DNA from: Liolophura sinensis | Taxonomy: Eukaryota > Mollusca > Polyplacophora > Chitonida > Chitonidae | Length of the DNA stretch: 64,000 nt | Assembly (NCBI RefSeq): GCF_032854445.1 | Contig: NC_088297.1 | Location: forward strand, 8,665,375-8,729,374 | Reading direction: 5' to 3' | Shown: one piece after another, positions 1 to 9,083 of the stretch | Numbering within the stretch: the stretch's first letter is position 1 | How the letters are laid out: each line of letters begins with the position of its first letter | The notes under the pieces: generated by a model | Database searches by the model: none | What the model saw: the letters and a program-made list of their open reading frames with translations, nothing else | Told to the model about the DNA's origin: nothing | Translations under genes and position numbers: made by a program

Positions 1-146
1 AACTGGACCAAGCCTAAGAAAACCCACGATCATCCGCAGGTTGTAGGCAGACCTTCCCACATACGGCCAGAGAGGAAGCCTACAGAGCTGAACTTGAACT
101 CACAGCGACCGCATTGGCTCCTGGGTCATTACTTCACGCTGGTGTG
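1..146 (-). mobile_element. S1 SINE (partial, cut by the window edge)
   Basis: Contains AACCCACGATCATCCGCAGG through ACTTGAACTCACAGCGACCGCATTGG, the reverse of the S1 body and B-box region. Confidence 0.85.
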
Positions 147-147
147 C

Positions 148-329
148 TATTTATTTATTGGTGTTTTACGCCGTGCTCAAGAATATTTCACTTATACGAC
201 GGCGGCCAGCATTATGGTGGGAGGAAACCGGACAGAGCCCAGCGGAAACCCACGACTATCCACAAGCTGTTGACAGACCTTCCCACGTACGTCGCTGGTG
301 TGCTAACCCACTCGGCCACGGAGGGCCCC
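148..329 (-). mobile_element. S1 SINE with internal deletion
   Basis: Runs from TATTTATTTATTGGTGTTTTACGCC to a tRNA-like head (GGCCACGGAGGGCCCC). The middle of the head is missing. Confidence 0.85.
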
Positions 330-362
330 AGGTGAGTACGATTCATTATAAAGTCTTTACAG

Positions 363-380
363 GCGACCAAGACGAACCAG
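363..380 (+). CDS. Gene 1 micro-exon, 18 nt (m1, block 1)
   Basis: The sequence GCGACCAAGACGAACCAG sits between a TTTACAG acceptor and a GTAAGT donor. With one base carried in from the previous exon it reads G-D-Q-D-E-P and leaves G for the next exon, so it is phase 1-1. The next exon (601) is 220 nt away, a normal intron length. Upstream there is only a residual GTGAGT at 332, because two SINEs interrupt the array here. Confidence 0.5.
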
Positions 381-600
381 GTAAGTACGACTCACCCGTA
401 TACTGATACAGTCGCTTGTTTACGGAAATATGAACAAAAACATGATTATACCCTATTTTTGGATTTAAATGTTTTTTTTTCGGTAAACACGATATAACCA
501 CAATATTTCAGAGAAAATATTCTTTCTACAGCTTATAACCGTCTTGAATTCTAGCAATCATGTTACCTGTACTCATTCAAAAGTGAATTCTGCCTGATAG

Positions 601-720
601 ATTTACCTGCCAATCAACATACAGACCCAACCCCTGTCTCAGCCCCGCCCACTACCACAAAAGGTTTTCCAGCAAAGGACAGCTCATGGCTGAGAGGTCC
701 CTTACGGAGACCAGCCCCAG
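601..720 (+). CDS. Gene 1 repeat exon A1 (120 bp)
   Basis: The exon starts after a GCCTGATAG acceptor and ends at CCCCAG|GTGAGT. In the phase-1 frame it is open throughout and encodes D-LPANQHTDPTPVSAPPTTT followed by the conserved core F-P-A-K-D-S-S-W-L-R-G-P-L-R-R-P-A-P-G. Two internal AGs, after 24 nt (CATACAG) and 42 nt (TCTCAG), would also keep the frame, so the true 5' end could be internal. It is nearly identical to A4 (5512-5631), its partner in the large duplication. Confidence 0.62.
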
Positions 721-1024
721 GTGAGTCCGAGTGTTTCTGTCCCAGTTAACACACCCCACCCCCCCCCCCCCCCCCCATCCCCCATCTTCAATAATGGTTG
801 CTGCATTGAGTGTAAGATTTGACCCTGACATACAGGGTATAGACATGACAAACTCCAAATATTACGGTCACTTATCAGACCCTATAAATTAGTGCCACAC
901 AATCCTAAAATCTAGGGTTACTTGGCACCATTAAACAGAGTCATGTCAAATAAATGGGGCAATGTGACCCTAAAAACTAGGGCTAATATTACCCTACATG
1001 AATGGGTTTTGCAAAATAAGTATT

Positions 1025-1440
1025 ACCGGCCCCGATAGCACACTTGGCCATACGAGGAAAGGTCTGACAGCAACATGCGGATGGTCGTGGGTTTTCCGCG
1101 GGCTCTGCCCGGTTTCCTCCCACCATAATGCTGGCCGCAGTCATATAAGTGAAATATTCTTGAGCACGGCGTAAAAATCCAATGAAATAAATAAACAAAT
1201 AAATAAATAAAATACCACAGTTGGTAGAGCGTCGGCTTCGATAAAGGTAGATCCAGGGTCAATCCTGGGTCGAGTCACCTAAGACGTTAAAAGAGGAAGT
1301 TGTAACTTTCTTGCTTGGCGTTCAGCATGAAGGGGATAGTGCAACGACTGTTTGACCCGTATCAGTATGAGGGCGAGGGCGAGGGCGAGGGCGAGGGCGG
1401 CTTACTTCCCTCCGTTAAGGCGTCTCAGTGAAGCAGTTCT
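1025..1440 (+). mobile_element. SINE family S2, interrupted by an S1 SINE
   Basis: The head (CCCGATAGCACACTTGG, then CAGTTGGTAGAGCGTCGG) and the body (AGGAAGTTGTAACTTTC, AAGGGGATAGTGCAACGACT, GACCCGTATCAGTAT) match the longer S2 copy at 38938-39295 in reverse. An S1 SINE sits at about 1049-1209, flanked by similar ATAGCACACTTGG and ATACCACAGTTGG. A GAGGGC hexamer run lies at 1369-1400. Confidence 0.75.
1049..1209 (+). mobile_element. S1 SINE nested in S2 SINE
   Basis: 5'-truncated S1 copy (TGCGGATGGTCGTGGG ... TATTCTTGAGCACGGCGTAAAA) ending in AAATAAATAAATAAA. Confidence 0.85.
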
Positions 1441-2084
1441 TGTTTAGATTCTGTTTCTAGTAATCGACCCACATATTCAGGATAGGCCCTACACTGTCAA
1501 AATTTTAGGGTCACCTCTACCCAATTTTTCAGGATCACAGGCAAACTAACCCTGAAATATAGGATCGGAAAAATAGGGGTCATTGTTCTAAACAAGACAG
1601 ATTTTTAGGGTTGAAACAGGACACTTACCTTAAATATTTGGGATAAGAGGCCCTAATATTTGAAGTTGGTCATGTCTATACCCTGAATATCAGGGTCACA
1701 TCTGACCCTAGTTTTTCTAGTAGTTTTGACCCTTTTCTCTTAACAGTATGTACTGATCTAAATTTTAGAGTCAAATGAAAAAACTTGCTTGAGTTTGCAA
1801 CCGTAAAAATGAGGGTTCCAAATATTTACGGTCTGTACCCTGTTTCAGCCTAAAATCTATCTTGTTCGAACAATGACCTTTATTGTTAGCGTTAAACAAT
1901 TCGACCTTATTTTCGATCCTATATTTAAGGTCAGTTTTGCCTGCGACCCTGAATAATTAGGTCGAGTTGACCCTAAAATTTGACAGTGTGAGCATTGGTT
2001 CTCTTCCTCGGTCAGGACCTTTGGGAGATGAAGTGTCGTGTTCGAATTTTATTTGTAAGACTGATTGTGATTTTACCACAGGAC

Positions 2085-2200
2085 ATTAGGGATCCTTGCA
2101 ACAGATGGAAATTCTGGGACAGTTATGTTACCTGTACTTGTTTAAGGTGAATTCTGCCCCATAGATTGATTTTACAGAGACCTGAATAAAGGCCACTAGC
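2085..2200 (+). pseudogene. Vestigial A-like exon segment
   Basis: The stretch GTTATGTTACCTGTACTTG...GTGAATTCTGCCCCATAG|ATTGATTTTACAG mirrors the sequence just upstream of and entering the A exons (GTTACCTGTACTCATTTAAAAGTGAATTCTGCC...AG|ATTTAC...). The coding part is replaced by AGACCTGAATAAAGGCCACTAG, with stops. It looks like a decayed exon copy within each 0.83-kb unit (also at about 2920-3020, 7000-7090, 7840-7920 and 8665-8750). Confidence 0.45.
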
Positions 2201-2412
2201 CAAAACAAATAGACTATAGCAACTTAATCTCCGCAATGAATGTGGTTGGCATTGAATTGTAAGGATTACGAAATCACAATATCAAAAAATTCGGCTTTTA
2301 AAATAAATAAAGATAATAATTAGAGAAAATATTCTCTCAACAGCTTATGGCCCTTCTGAATTCTGGCAATTACGTTACCTGTACTCATTTAAAAGTGAAT
2401 TCTGCCTCACAG

Positions 2413-2532
2413 ATTTACTTGCCAATCAAGATACAGAACTAACACCTGTTTCAGCCCCGCCCACTACCACAAAAGGTTTTCCAGAAAAGGACAGCTCATG
2501 GCTGAGAGGTCCCTTACGGAGACCAGGCCCAG
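2413..2532 (+). CDS. Gene 1 repeat exon A2 (120 bp)
   Basis: It is bordered by GCCTCACAG and GTGAGTCC. The phase-1 frame is open and reads D-LLANQDTELTPVSAPPTTTK, then G and the core FPEKDSSWLRGPLRRPGPG. It lies in the first 0.83-kb tandem unit of block 1 and corresponds to A5 in block 2. Confidence 0.62.
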
Positions 2533-2616
2533 GTGAGTCCGAGTGTTTCTGTCCCAGTTACATACCACCCCCCCCCCCCCCACCCCCACACCTCACACAC
2601 ACACCCCACCCCGACT

Positions 2617-2695
2617 CAATAATGCTTGCTGCCGTGGTACAAATGAAATATTTTTGAATACGGCGTAAAACCCTAAATAAAATAAATAAATAAAC
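2617..2695 (+). mobile_element. S1 SINE 3' fragment
   Basis: AATAATGCTTGCTGCCGTGG ... AATACGGCGTAAAA plus an AAATAAATAAATAAA tail. The same fragment recurs in the other 0.83-kb units. Confidence 0.75.
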
Positions 2696-3243
2696 AATTT
2701 GTGTGGGAACCTAAGTTTTTCTTCTGTGAAAACAACAAAACAAACCTTACAGCTTACACTACCGTTAGTAACTCGTATTTTATCATTTAGAGTTGTAAAG
2801 ACCGTCACAGACTCAAACGGTTTGAGCATTGGTTCTCTTCCTCGGTCAGGCCTTTGGGAGATGAAGTGTCGTGTTCGAATTTTATTTGTAAGACTGATTG
2901 TGATTTTACCACAGGACATTAGGGATCCTTGCAACAGATGGGAATTCGGACAGTTATGTTACCTGTACTTGTTTAATGTGAATTCTGCCCCATAGATTGA
3001 TTTTACAGAGACCTGAATAAAGGCCACTAGCCAAAACAAATAGACTATAGCAACTTAATCTCCGCAATGAATGTGGTTGGCATTGAACTGTAAGGATTAC
3101 GAAATCACAATATCAAAAAATTCGGCTTTTAAAATAAATAAAGATAATAATTAGAGAAAACATTCTCTCAACAGCTTATGGCCCTTCTGAATTCTGGCAA
3201 TTACGTTACCTGTACTCATTTAAAAGTGAATTCTGCCTCACAG

Positions 3244-3364
3244 ATTTACTTGCCAATCAACATACAGAACTAACACCTGTTTCAGCCCCGCCCACTACCA
3301 CAAAAGGTTTTCCAGAAAAAGGACAGCTCATGGCTGAGAGGTTCCCTGCGGAGACCAGGCCCAG
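3244..3364 (+). pseudogene. Gene 1 repeat exon A3, frameshifted copy (121 bp)
   Basis: Same borders as the other A exons (CCTCACAG and GTGAGTCC), but with one extra A in the run after TTTTCCAG (five A's instead of four). This shifts the frame after F-P-E-K. The shifted frame has no stop but ends in phase 2, so the copy no longer fits a phase-1 neighbour. If spliced in, it would put all downstream exons out of frame. Its partner A7 in block 2 lacks the extra base. A sequencing or assembly error in a homopolymer is possible. Confidence 0.6.
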
Positions 3365-3566
3365 GTGAGTCCTAGTGTTTCTGTCATTCAATTGATTGAT
3401 TCACCTAAACGCTAAGTACTTAATCAGAATTTTGTAGCGAATATGATTGATATTCCAGATAGCTGAATTTGGTATAGAATATAGTAACTTAATTTCCGCA
3501 ATGAATGTGGTTGGCATGGAATTCTAAGGAATACAAAATGACCATTTTAAAATATTCTAGGACCCT

Positions 3567-3716
3567 GACGTGGGGAGGTCTCACAGCAACCTGCGGATGG
3601 TCGTGGGTGTCTCCAAGGCTCTGTCTGTTTTTCTCCCGCCCTTATGCTGGCTGCCGTCTTATAAATGAAATATTCTTAAGCATGGCGTAAAAACACCAAT
3701 CAGATAAATAAATAAT
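3567..3716 (+). mobile_element. S1 SINE, 5' truncated
   Basis: From the GTGGGGAGGTC region through CTGCGGATGGTCGTGGG to GGCGTAAAAACACCAATC and an AATAAATAAATA tail. Located at the right end of duplication block 1. Confidence 0.8.
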
Positions 3717-3839
3717 AGCATTTACACCATTCAGAAAGGCTGGGAAAACTTATTCATCCTACTGCTAAATAAAGGTTACAAGAAACATGAATTTTTAAAT
3801 GCATAAAAAGTACGTCTACTTTTCCTGTGCTGGTTGTAA

Positions 3840-3933
3840 TTATTTATTTATTTACTTACTTGATTGGTATTTTACGCCGTACTCAAGTATATTTCATGTA
3901 TACGACCGCGGCCAGCATCATGGTGGTAGGAAT
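3840..3933 (-). mobile_element. S1 SINE 3' fragment
   Basis: ATTTATTTATTTACTTACTTG, then GGTATTTTACGCCGTACTC through GGCCAGCATCATGGTGG. Confidence 0.8.
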
Positions 3934-4486
3934 TTGATCATTGTTCTCTGGCAATGAACGAGTACTGTGTTAACAGTTTGCCCGCCAACCGTCACGGTCA
4001 ATTCAGGAATACGCTACAGCTTGCACAGCTTGGACCTGACTTAGTTTAGGCGGAAAGTGTTCCCAATTATTTTGTATTCACAAATCTGCTTTTATGTATG
4101 GTTTACACTATTCCTGTATAAGTCTATAAACCATGTCTCTGTTTTGCTGTACAATATATGTTGAATATTAATAAAGAAGCCAAACATTTATTTCAAATTA
4201 ACTTTTTTTAAAATAGCTGGTAACATGCCTAAGTATACCACGACTCTGACAACTACAGGACGAATCAACACCGGAAGCTGCTGACATGAATGCCAACATG
4301 TGGACAGCCGCATTGGCATGGGTAAGGGCAATCAAAGATAAAAAAAATTGTTTAATTAACGTTTAACAATATTCTCAAGGGTTATTGTTTTAACTTAAAC
4401 GATGGCTGCAAGTATAATATGAAGAAACTGCCCAGATCAAACCACCAACCATTGGTAAATGATAATGATAAACTTGTTCACGTGAG

Positions 4487-4621
4487 AAATTTGTTATGAA
4501 AATATGCCTGTAATGGGTACATTGATCAATACAGAGACCCGAGAAGATTTCACCACCCCGGATTTGTTTCCGAAAAGAGAAAGGTCATGGTTGAGAGTTC
4601 CGATGCGTATTCCTGAACAAG
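4487..4621 (+). CDS. Gene 1 diverged repeat exon B
   Basis: The segment ends at GAACAAG|GTGAGTAC. It encodes a diverged relative of the A core, F-P-K-R-E-R-S-W-L-R-V-P-M-R-I-P-E-Q-G, preceded by a Thr/Glu-rich stretch. The left border is uncertain. An AG at 4485-4486 gives 135 bp in phase 1. An internal AG within CAATACAG (about 4530) also keeps the frame. It lies between the two large duplication blocks and is directly followed by the micro-exon array. Its difference from A1-A8 suggests an older member of the exon family. Confidence 0.55.
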
Positions 4622-4860
4622 GTGAGTACAACAATATAAAATCTTTACAGGCGACCAGGAGAAACCAGGTGAGTACGACATTATAAAATCCTTACAGGTG
4701 ACCAGGAGGAGCCAGGTGAGTATGACATTATACAAGCTTTACACGTGACCAAGAGGAACCAGGTGAGTATGACATTATACAAGCTTTACAGGCAATCGAG
4801 AAGAACCAGGTGGGTACGACATTTTACAATCTTTACCGGCGACCAAGAGGAACTAGGTGA
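4622..4860 (+). repeat. 47-bp tandem array of micro-exon units
   Basis: Five 18-nt units start at 4651, 4698, 4745, 4792 and 4839, exactly 47 bp apart. Each is preceded by a CTTTAC(AG)-type acceptor and followed by a GTGAGT or GTGGGT donor. Units 1, 2 and 4 keep both AG and GT. Units 3 and 5 have lost the acceptor AG (they read AC and CG). The coding parts read G-D-Q-E-K-P, G-D-Q-E-E-P, G-D-Q-R-N-Q-type in degenerate copies, N-R-E-E-P and D-Q-E-E-L. The intervening segments are only 29 nt, too short for a normal animal intron, so serial splicing of every unit is unlikely. A SINE interrupts the array right after the last donor. Confidence 0.75.
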
Positions 4861-4862
4861 GT

Positions 4863-5090
4863 ATTTATTTATTTATTTGATTGGTGTTTTACGCCATACT
4901 CAAGGATATGTCACTTAGAGGCGGTCAGCATTATGGTGGGAGGAAACTGGACCTAGCCTAAGAAACCCACGATCATCCGTAGGTTGTAGGCAGACCTTCC
5001 CACATACGGCCAGAGAGGAAGCCTACAGAGCTGAACTTGAACTCACAGCGACCGCATTGGCTCCTGGGTCATTACTTCACGCTGGTGTGC
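4863..5090 (-). mobile_element. S1 SINE, inserted after a micro-exon donor
   Basis: Nearly full-length copy in reverse, starting four bases after the GTGA of the last 47-bp micro-exon unit. Followed head to tail by a second S1 copy. Confidence 0.85.
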
Positions 5091-5238
5091 TATTTATTTA
5101 TTGGTGTTTTTACGCCGTGCTCAAGAATATTTCACTTATACGACGGCGGCCAGCATTATGGTGGGAGGAAACCGGACAGAGCCCAGCGGAAACCCACGAC
5201 TATCCACAAGTTGTTGACAGACCTTCCCACGTACGTCG
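5091..5238 (-). mobile_element. S1 SINE, truncated
   Basis: TATTTATTTATTGGTG through CTTCCCACGTACG, ending just before a residual micro-exon donor (GGTGAGAAC). Confidence 0.85.
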
Positions 5239-5273
5239 CCAGGTGAGAACGATTCCTTATAAAGTCTTTACAG

Positions 5274-5291
5274 GCGACCAAGACGAACCAG
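5274..5291 (+). CDS. Gene 1 micro-exon, 18 nt (block 2, GC donor)
   Basis: Copy of the micro-exon at 363-380, with the same GDQDEP coding and TTTACAG acceptor, but the donor reads GCAAGT instead of GTAAGT. GC donors of this context are used in a minority of animal introns, so it may still be spliced. The next exon is A4 at 5512. Confidence 0.45.
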
Positions 5292-5511
5292 GCAAGTACG
5301 ACTCACCCGTATACTGATACAATCGCTTGTTTACGGAAAATATGAACAAAAACATGATTATACCCTATTTTTGGATTTAAATTTTTTTTTTCGGTAAACA
5401 CGATATAACCACAATATTTCAGAGAAAATATTCTTTCGACAGCTTATAACCGTCTTGAATTCTAGCAATCATGTTACCTGTACTCAATCAAAAGTGAATT
5501 TTGCCTCATAG

Positions 5512-5631
5512 ATTTACCTGCCAATCAACATACAGACCCAACCCCTGTCTCAGCCCCGCCCACTACCACAAAAGGTTTTCCAGCAAAGGACAGCTCATGG
5601 CTGAGAGGTCCCTTACGGAGACCAGCCCCAG
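5512..5631 (+). CDS. Gene 1 repeat exon A4 (120 bp)
   Basis: It is bordered by GCCTCATAG and GTGAGTCC, open in the phase-1 frame, and has the FPAKD...RRPAPG variant of the core shared only with A1. This supports the pairing of block 1 and block 2 of the large duplication. Confidence 0.62.
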
Positions 5632-5705
5632 GTGAGTCCGAGTGTTTCTGTCCCAGTTAACACCCCCCCCCCCCCCTCCCCCATCTTCAATAATGGTTGC
5701 TGCAT

Positions 5706-6888
5706 TGAGTGTAAGATTTGACCCTGACATGCAGGGTATAGACATGACCAACTCCAAATATTACGGTCACTTATCAGACCCTATAAATTAGTGCCCCACA
5801 ATCCTAAAATCTAGGGTTACTTGGCACCATTAAACAGAGTCATGTCAAATAAATGGGGCAATGTGACCCTAAAAACTAGGGCTAATATTACCCTACATGA
5901 ATGGGTTTTGCAAAATAAGTATTACCGGCCCCGATAGCACACTTGGCCATACGAGGAAAGGTCTGACAGCAACATGCGGATGGTCGTGGGTTTTCCGCGG
6001 GCTCTGCCCGGTTTCCTCCCACCATAATGCTGGCCGCAGTCATATAAGTGAAATATTCTTGAGCACGGCGTAAAAAACCAATGAAATAAATAAACAAATA
6101 AATAAATAAAATACCACAGTTGGTAGAGCGTCGGCTTCGGGAAAGGTAGATCCAGGGTCAATCCTGGGTCGAGTCACCTAAGGCGTTAAAAGACGTTAAA
6201 AGAGGAAGTTGTGCTTGGCGTTCAGCATGAAGGGGATAGTGCAACGACTGTTTGACCCGTATCAGTATGATGGCGAGGGCGAGGGCGAGGGCGGCTTACT
6301 TCCCTCCGTTAAGGCGTCTCAGTGAAGCAGTTCTTGTTTAGATTCTGTTTCTAGTAATCGACCCACATATTCAGGATAGGCCCTACACTGTCAAAATTTT
6401 AGGGTCACCTCTACCCAATTTTTCAGGATCACAGGCAAACTAACCCTGAAATATAGGATCGGAAAAGTAAGGGTCATTGTTCTAAACAAGACAGATTTTT
6501 AGGGTTGAAACAGGACACTTACCTTAAATATTTGGGATAAGAGGCCCTAATATTTGAAGTTGGTCATGTCTATACCCTGAATATCAGGGTCACATCTGAC
6601 CCTAGTTTTTCTAGTAGTTTTGACCCTTTTCTCTTAACAGTATGTACTGATCTAAATTTTAGAGTCAAATGAAAAAACTTGCTTGAGTTTGCAACCGTAA
6701 AAATGAGGGTTCCAAATATTTACGGTCTGTACCCTGTTTCAGCCCTAAAATCTATCTTGTTCGAACAATGACCTTTATTGTTAGCGTTAAACAATTCGAC
6801 CCTTATTTTCGATCCTATATTTAAGGTTCAGTTTTGCCTGCGACCCTGAATAATTAGGTCGAGTTGACCCTAAAATTTTGACAGTGTA
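5706..6888. mobile_element. Foldback/MITE-like element (copy 2)
   Basis: Copy of 797-1989 carried by the large duplication, with the same inverted arms (about 6394-6530 and 6742-6886) and the same nested SINEs. Confidence 0.65.
5924..6333 (+). mobile_element. SINE S2 with nested S1 (block 2 copy)
   Basis: Duplicate of 1025-1440. The nested S1 lies at about 5948-6109. The GAGGGC run is shorter. Confidence 0.75.
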
Positions 6889-7309
6889 AGCATTGGTTCT
6901 CTTCCTCGGTCAGGCCTTTGGGAGATGAAGTGTCGTGTTCGAATTTTATTTGTAAGACTGATTGTGATTTTACCACAGGACATTAGGGATCCTTGCAACA
7001 GATGGAAATTCTGGGACAGTTATGTTACCTGTACTTGTTTAAGGTGAATTCTGCCCCATAGATTGATTTTACAGAGACCTGAATAAAGGCCACTAGCCAA
7101 AACAAATAGACTATAGCAACTTAATCTCCGCAATGAATGTGGTTGGCATTGAATTGTAAGGATTACGAAATCACAATATCAAAAAATTCGGCTTTTAAAA
7201 TAAATAAAGATAATAGTTAGAGAAAATATTCTCTCAACAGCTTATGGCCCTTCTGAATTCTGGCAATTACGTTACCTGTACTCATTTAAAAGTGAATTCT
7301 GCCTCACAG

Positions 7310-7429
7310 ATTTACTTGCCAATCAACATACAGAACTAACACCTGTTTCAGCCCCGCCCACTACCACAAAAGGTTTTCCAGAAAAGGACAGCTCATGGCT
7401 GAGAGGTCCCTTACGGAGACCAGGCCCAG
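7310..7429 (+). CDS. Gene 1 repeat exon A5 (120 bp)
   Basis: It is bordered by GCCTCACAG and GTGAGTCC and open in phase 1, with the core FPEKDSSWLRGPLRRPGPG. It lies in the first of three tandem 827-bp units of block 2 and is the counterpart of A2. Confidence 0.62.
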
Positions 7430-7506
7430 GTGAGTCCGAGTGTTTCTGTCCCAGTTACATACCCCCCACCCCCACCCCCACACCACACACACACCCCACC
7501 CCGACT

Positions 7507-7584
7507 CAATAATGCTTGCTGCCGTGGTACAAATGAAATATTTTTGAATACGGCGTAAAACCCTAAATAAAATAAATAAATAAA
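7507..7584 (+). mobile_element. S1 SINE 3' fragment (827-bp unit)
   Basis: Copy of 2617-2695 in the first unit of block 2. Confidence 0.75.
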
Positions 7585-8136
7585 CAATTTGTGTGGGAAC
7601 CTAAGTTTTTCTTCTGTGAAAACAACAAAACAAACCTTACAGCTTACACTTACCGTTAGTAACTCGTATTTTATCATTTAGAGTTGTAAAGACCGTCACA
7701 GACTCAAACGGTTTGAGCATTGGTTCTCTTCCTCGGTCAGGCCTTTGGGAGATGAAGTGTCGTGTTCGAATTTTATTTGTAAGACTGATTGTGATTTTAC
7801 CACAGGACATTAGGGATCCTTGCAACAGATGGAAATTCTGGGACAGTTATGTTACCTGTACTTATTTAATGTGAATTCTGCCCCATAGATTGATTTTACA
7901 GAGACCTGAATAAAGGCCACTAGCCAAAACAAATAGACTATAGCAACTTAATCTCCGCAATGAATGTGGTTGGCATTGAATTGTAAGGATTACAAAATAA
8001 CAATATCAAAAATTTCGGGCTTTAAAATAAATAAAGATAATAATTAGAGAAAATATTCTCTCAACAGCTTATGGCCCTTCTGAATTCTGGCAATTACGTT
8101 ACCTGTACTCATTTAAAAGTGAATTCTGCCTCACAG

Positions 8137-8256
8137 ATTTACTTGCCAATCAACATACAGAACTAACACCTGTTTCAGCCCCGCCCACTACCACAAAAGG
8201 TTTTCCAGAAAAGGACAGCTCATGGCTGAGAGGTCCCTTACGGAGACCAGGCCCAG
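8137..8256 (+). CDS. Gene 1 repeat exon A6 (120 bp)
   Basis: It is in the second 827-bp unit of block 2, with the same borders, frame and core as A5. Block 1 has only two such units, so this copy comes from an additional duplication in block 2. Confidence 0.62.
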
Positions 8257-8334
8257 GTGAGTCCGAGTGTTTCTGTCCCAGTTACATACCCCCCCCCCCC
8301 ACCCCCACACCACACACACACCCCACCCCGACTC

Positions 8335-8412
8335 AATAATGCTTGCTGCCGTGGTACAAGTGAAATATTTTTGAATACGGCGTAAAACCCTAAATAAAAT
8401 AAATAAATAAAC
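8335..8412 (+). mobile_element. S1 SINE 3' fragment (827-bp unit)
   Basis: Copy of 2617-2695 in the second unit of block 2. Confidence 0.75.
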
Positions 8413-8963
8413 AATTTGTGTGGGAACCTAAGTTTTTCTTCTGTGAAAACAACAAAACAAACCTTACAGCTTACACTTACCGTTAGTAACTCGTATTTTA
8501 TCATTTAGAGTTGTAAAGACCGTCACAGACTCAAACGGTTTGAGCATTGGTTCTCTTCCTCGGTCAGGCCTTTGGGAGATGAAGTGTCGTGTTCGAATTT
8601 TATTTGTAAGACTGATTGTGATTTTACCACAGGACATTAGGGATCCTTGCAACAGATGGAAATTCTGGGACAGTTATGTTACCTGTACTTATTTAATGTG
8701 AATTCTGCCCCATAGATTGATTTTACAGAGACCTGAATAAAGGCCACTAGCCAAACCAAATAGACTATAGCAACTTAATCTCCGCAATGAATGTGCTTGG
8801 CATTGAACTGTAAGGATTACAAAATAACAATATCAAAAATTTCGGGCTTTAAAATAAATAAAGATAATAATTAGAGAAAACATTCTCTCAACAGCTTATG
8901 GCCCTTCTGAATTCTGGCAATTACGTTACCTGTACTCATTTAAAAGTGAATTCTGCCTCCCAG

Positions 8964-9083
8964 ATTTACTTGCCAATCAACATACAGACCTAACACCTGT
9001 TTCAGCCCCGCCCACTACCACAAAAGGTTTTCCAGAAAAGGACAGCTCATGGCTGAGGGGTTCCCTGCGGAGACCAGGCCCAG
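8964..9083 (+). CDS. Gene 1 repeat exon A7 (120 bp)
   Basis: It is in the third unit of block 2, bordered by CCTCCCAG and GTGAGTCC. The core carries R-G-S-L-R-R in place of R-G-P-L-R-R. It is the intact counterpart of the frameshifted A3: both share the TTCCCTGCGG variant and the same downstream sequence. Confidence 0.62.

Larger units (their letters stand above)
797..1989. mobile_element. Foldback/MITE-like element with long inverted repeats (copy 1)
   Basis: The segments 1494-1630 and about 1843-1988 are inverted copies of each other, with outer ends CACTGTCAAA and TTTGACAGTG. A further pair, around 830-870 and 1645-1705, is also inverted (GTCATGTCTATACCCTG). The element is rich in GGGTCA/TGACCC motifs and has no open frame. 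The 0.83-kb unit that lacks it has different sequence just before TGAGCATTGG, consistent with insertion. A SINE-in-SINE lies in its left part. The superfamily cannot be assigned. Confidence 0.65.
1990..3393. repeat. 0.83-kb tandem units carrying A2 and A3
   Basis: Two copies (1990-2823 and 2824-3393, the second cut short) of the unit seen three times in block 2. Poly-C length differs between copies. Confidence 0.85.
1..3556. repeat. Large tandem duplication, block 1
   Basis: This block is nearly identical to 4945-9272, apart from small indels, poly-C length differences and one fewer 0.83-kb unit. It includes SINEs, micro-exon, A1, the foldback element, A2 and A3. Offsets between partner sites run from 4944 at the left to about 4900 in the middle and 5721 at the right, where block 2 has an extra 827-bp unit. 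Confidence 0.88.

Noticed and set aside
989-1262. Open frames on the - strand (69 and 79 residues), repeated at 5888-6161
   Set aside because: They translate the S1/S2 SINE sequence and recur wherever that SINE occurs.
363-5291. Collagen-like reading of the P-G-D-Q-D-E-P-G repeats in gene 1
   Set aside because: Glycine does not recur every third residue, so it is not a collagen triple-helix repeat.
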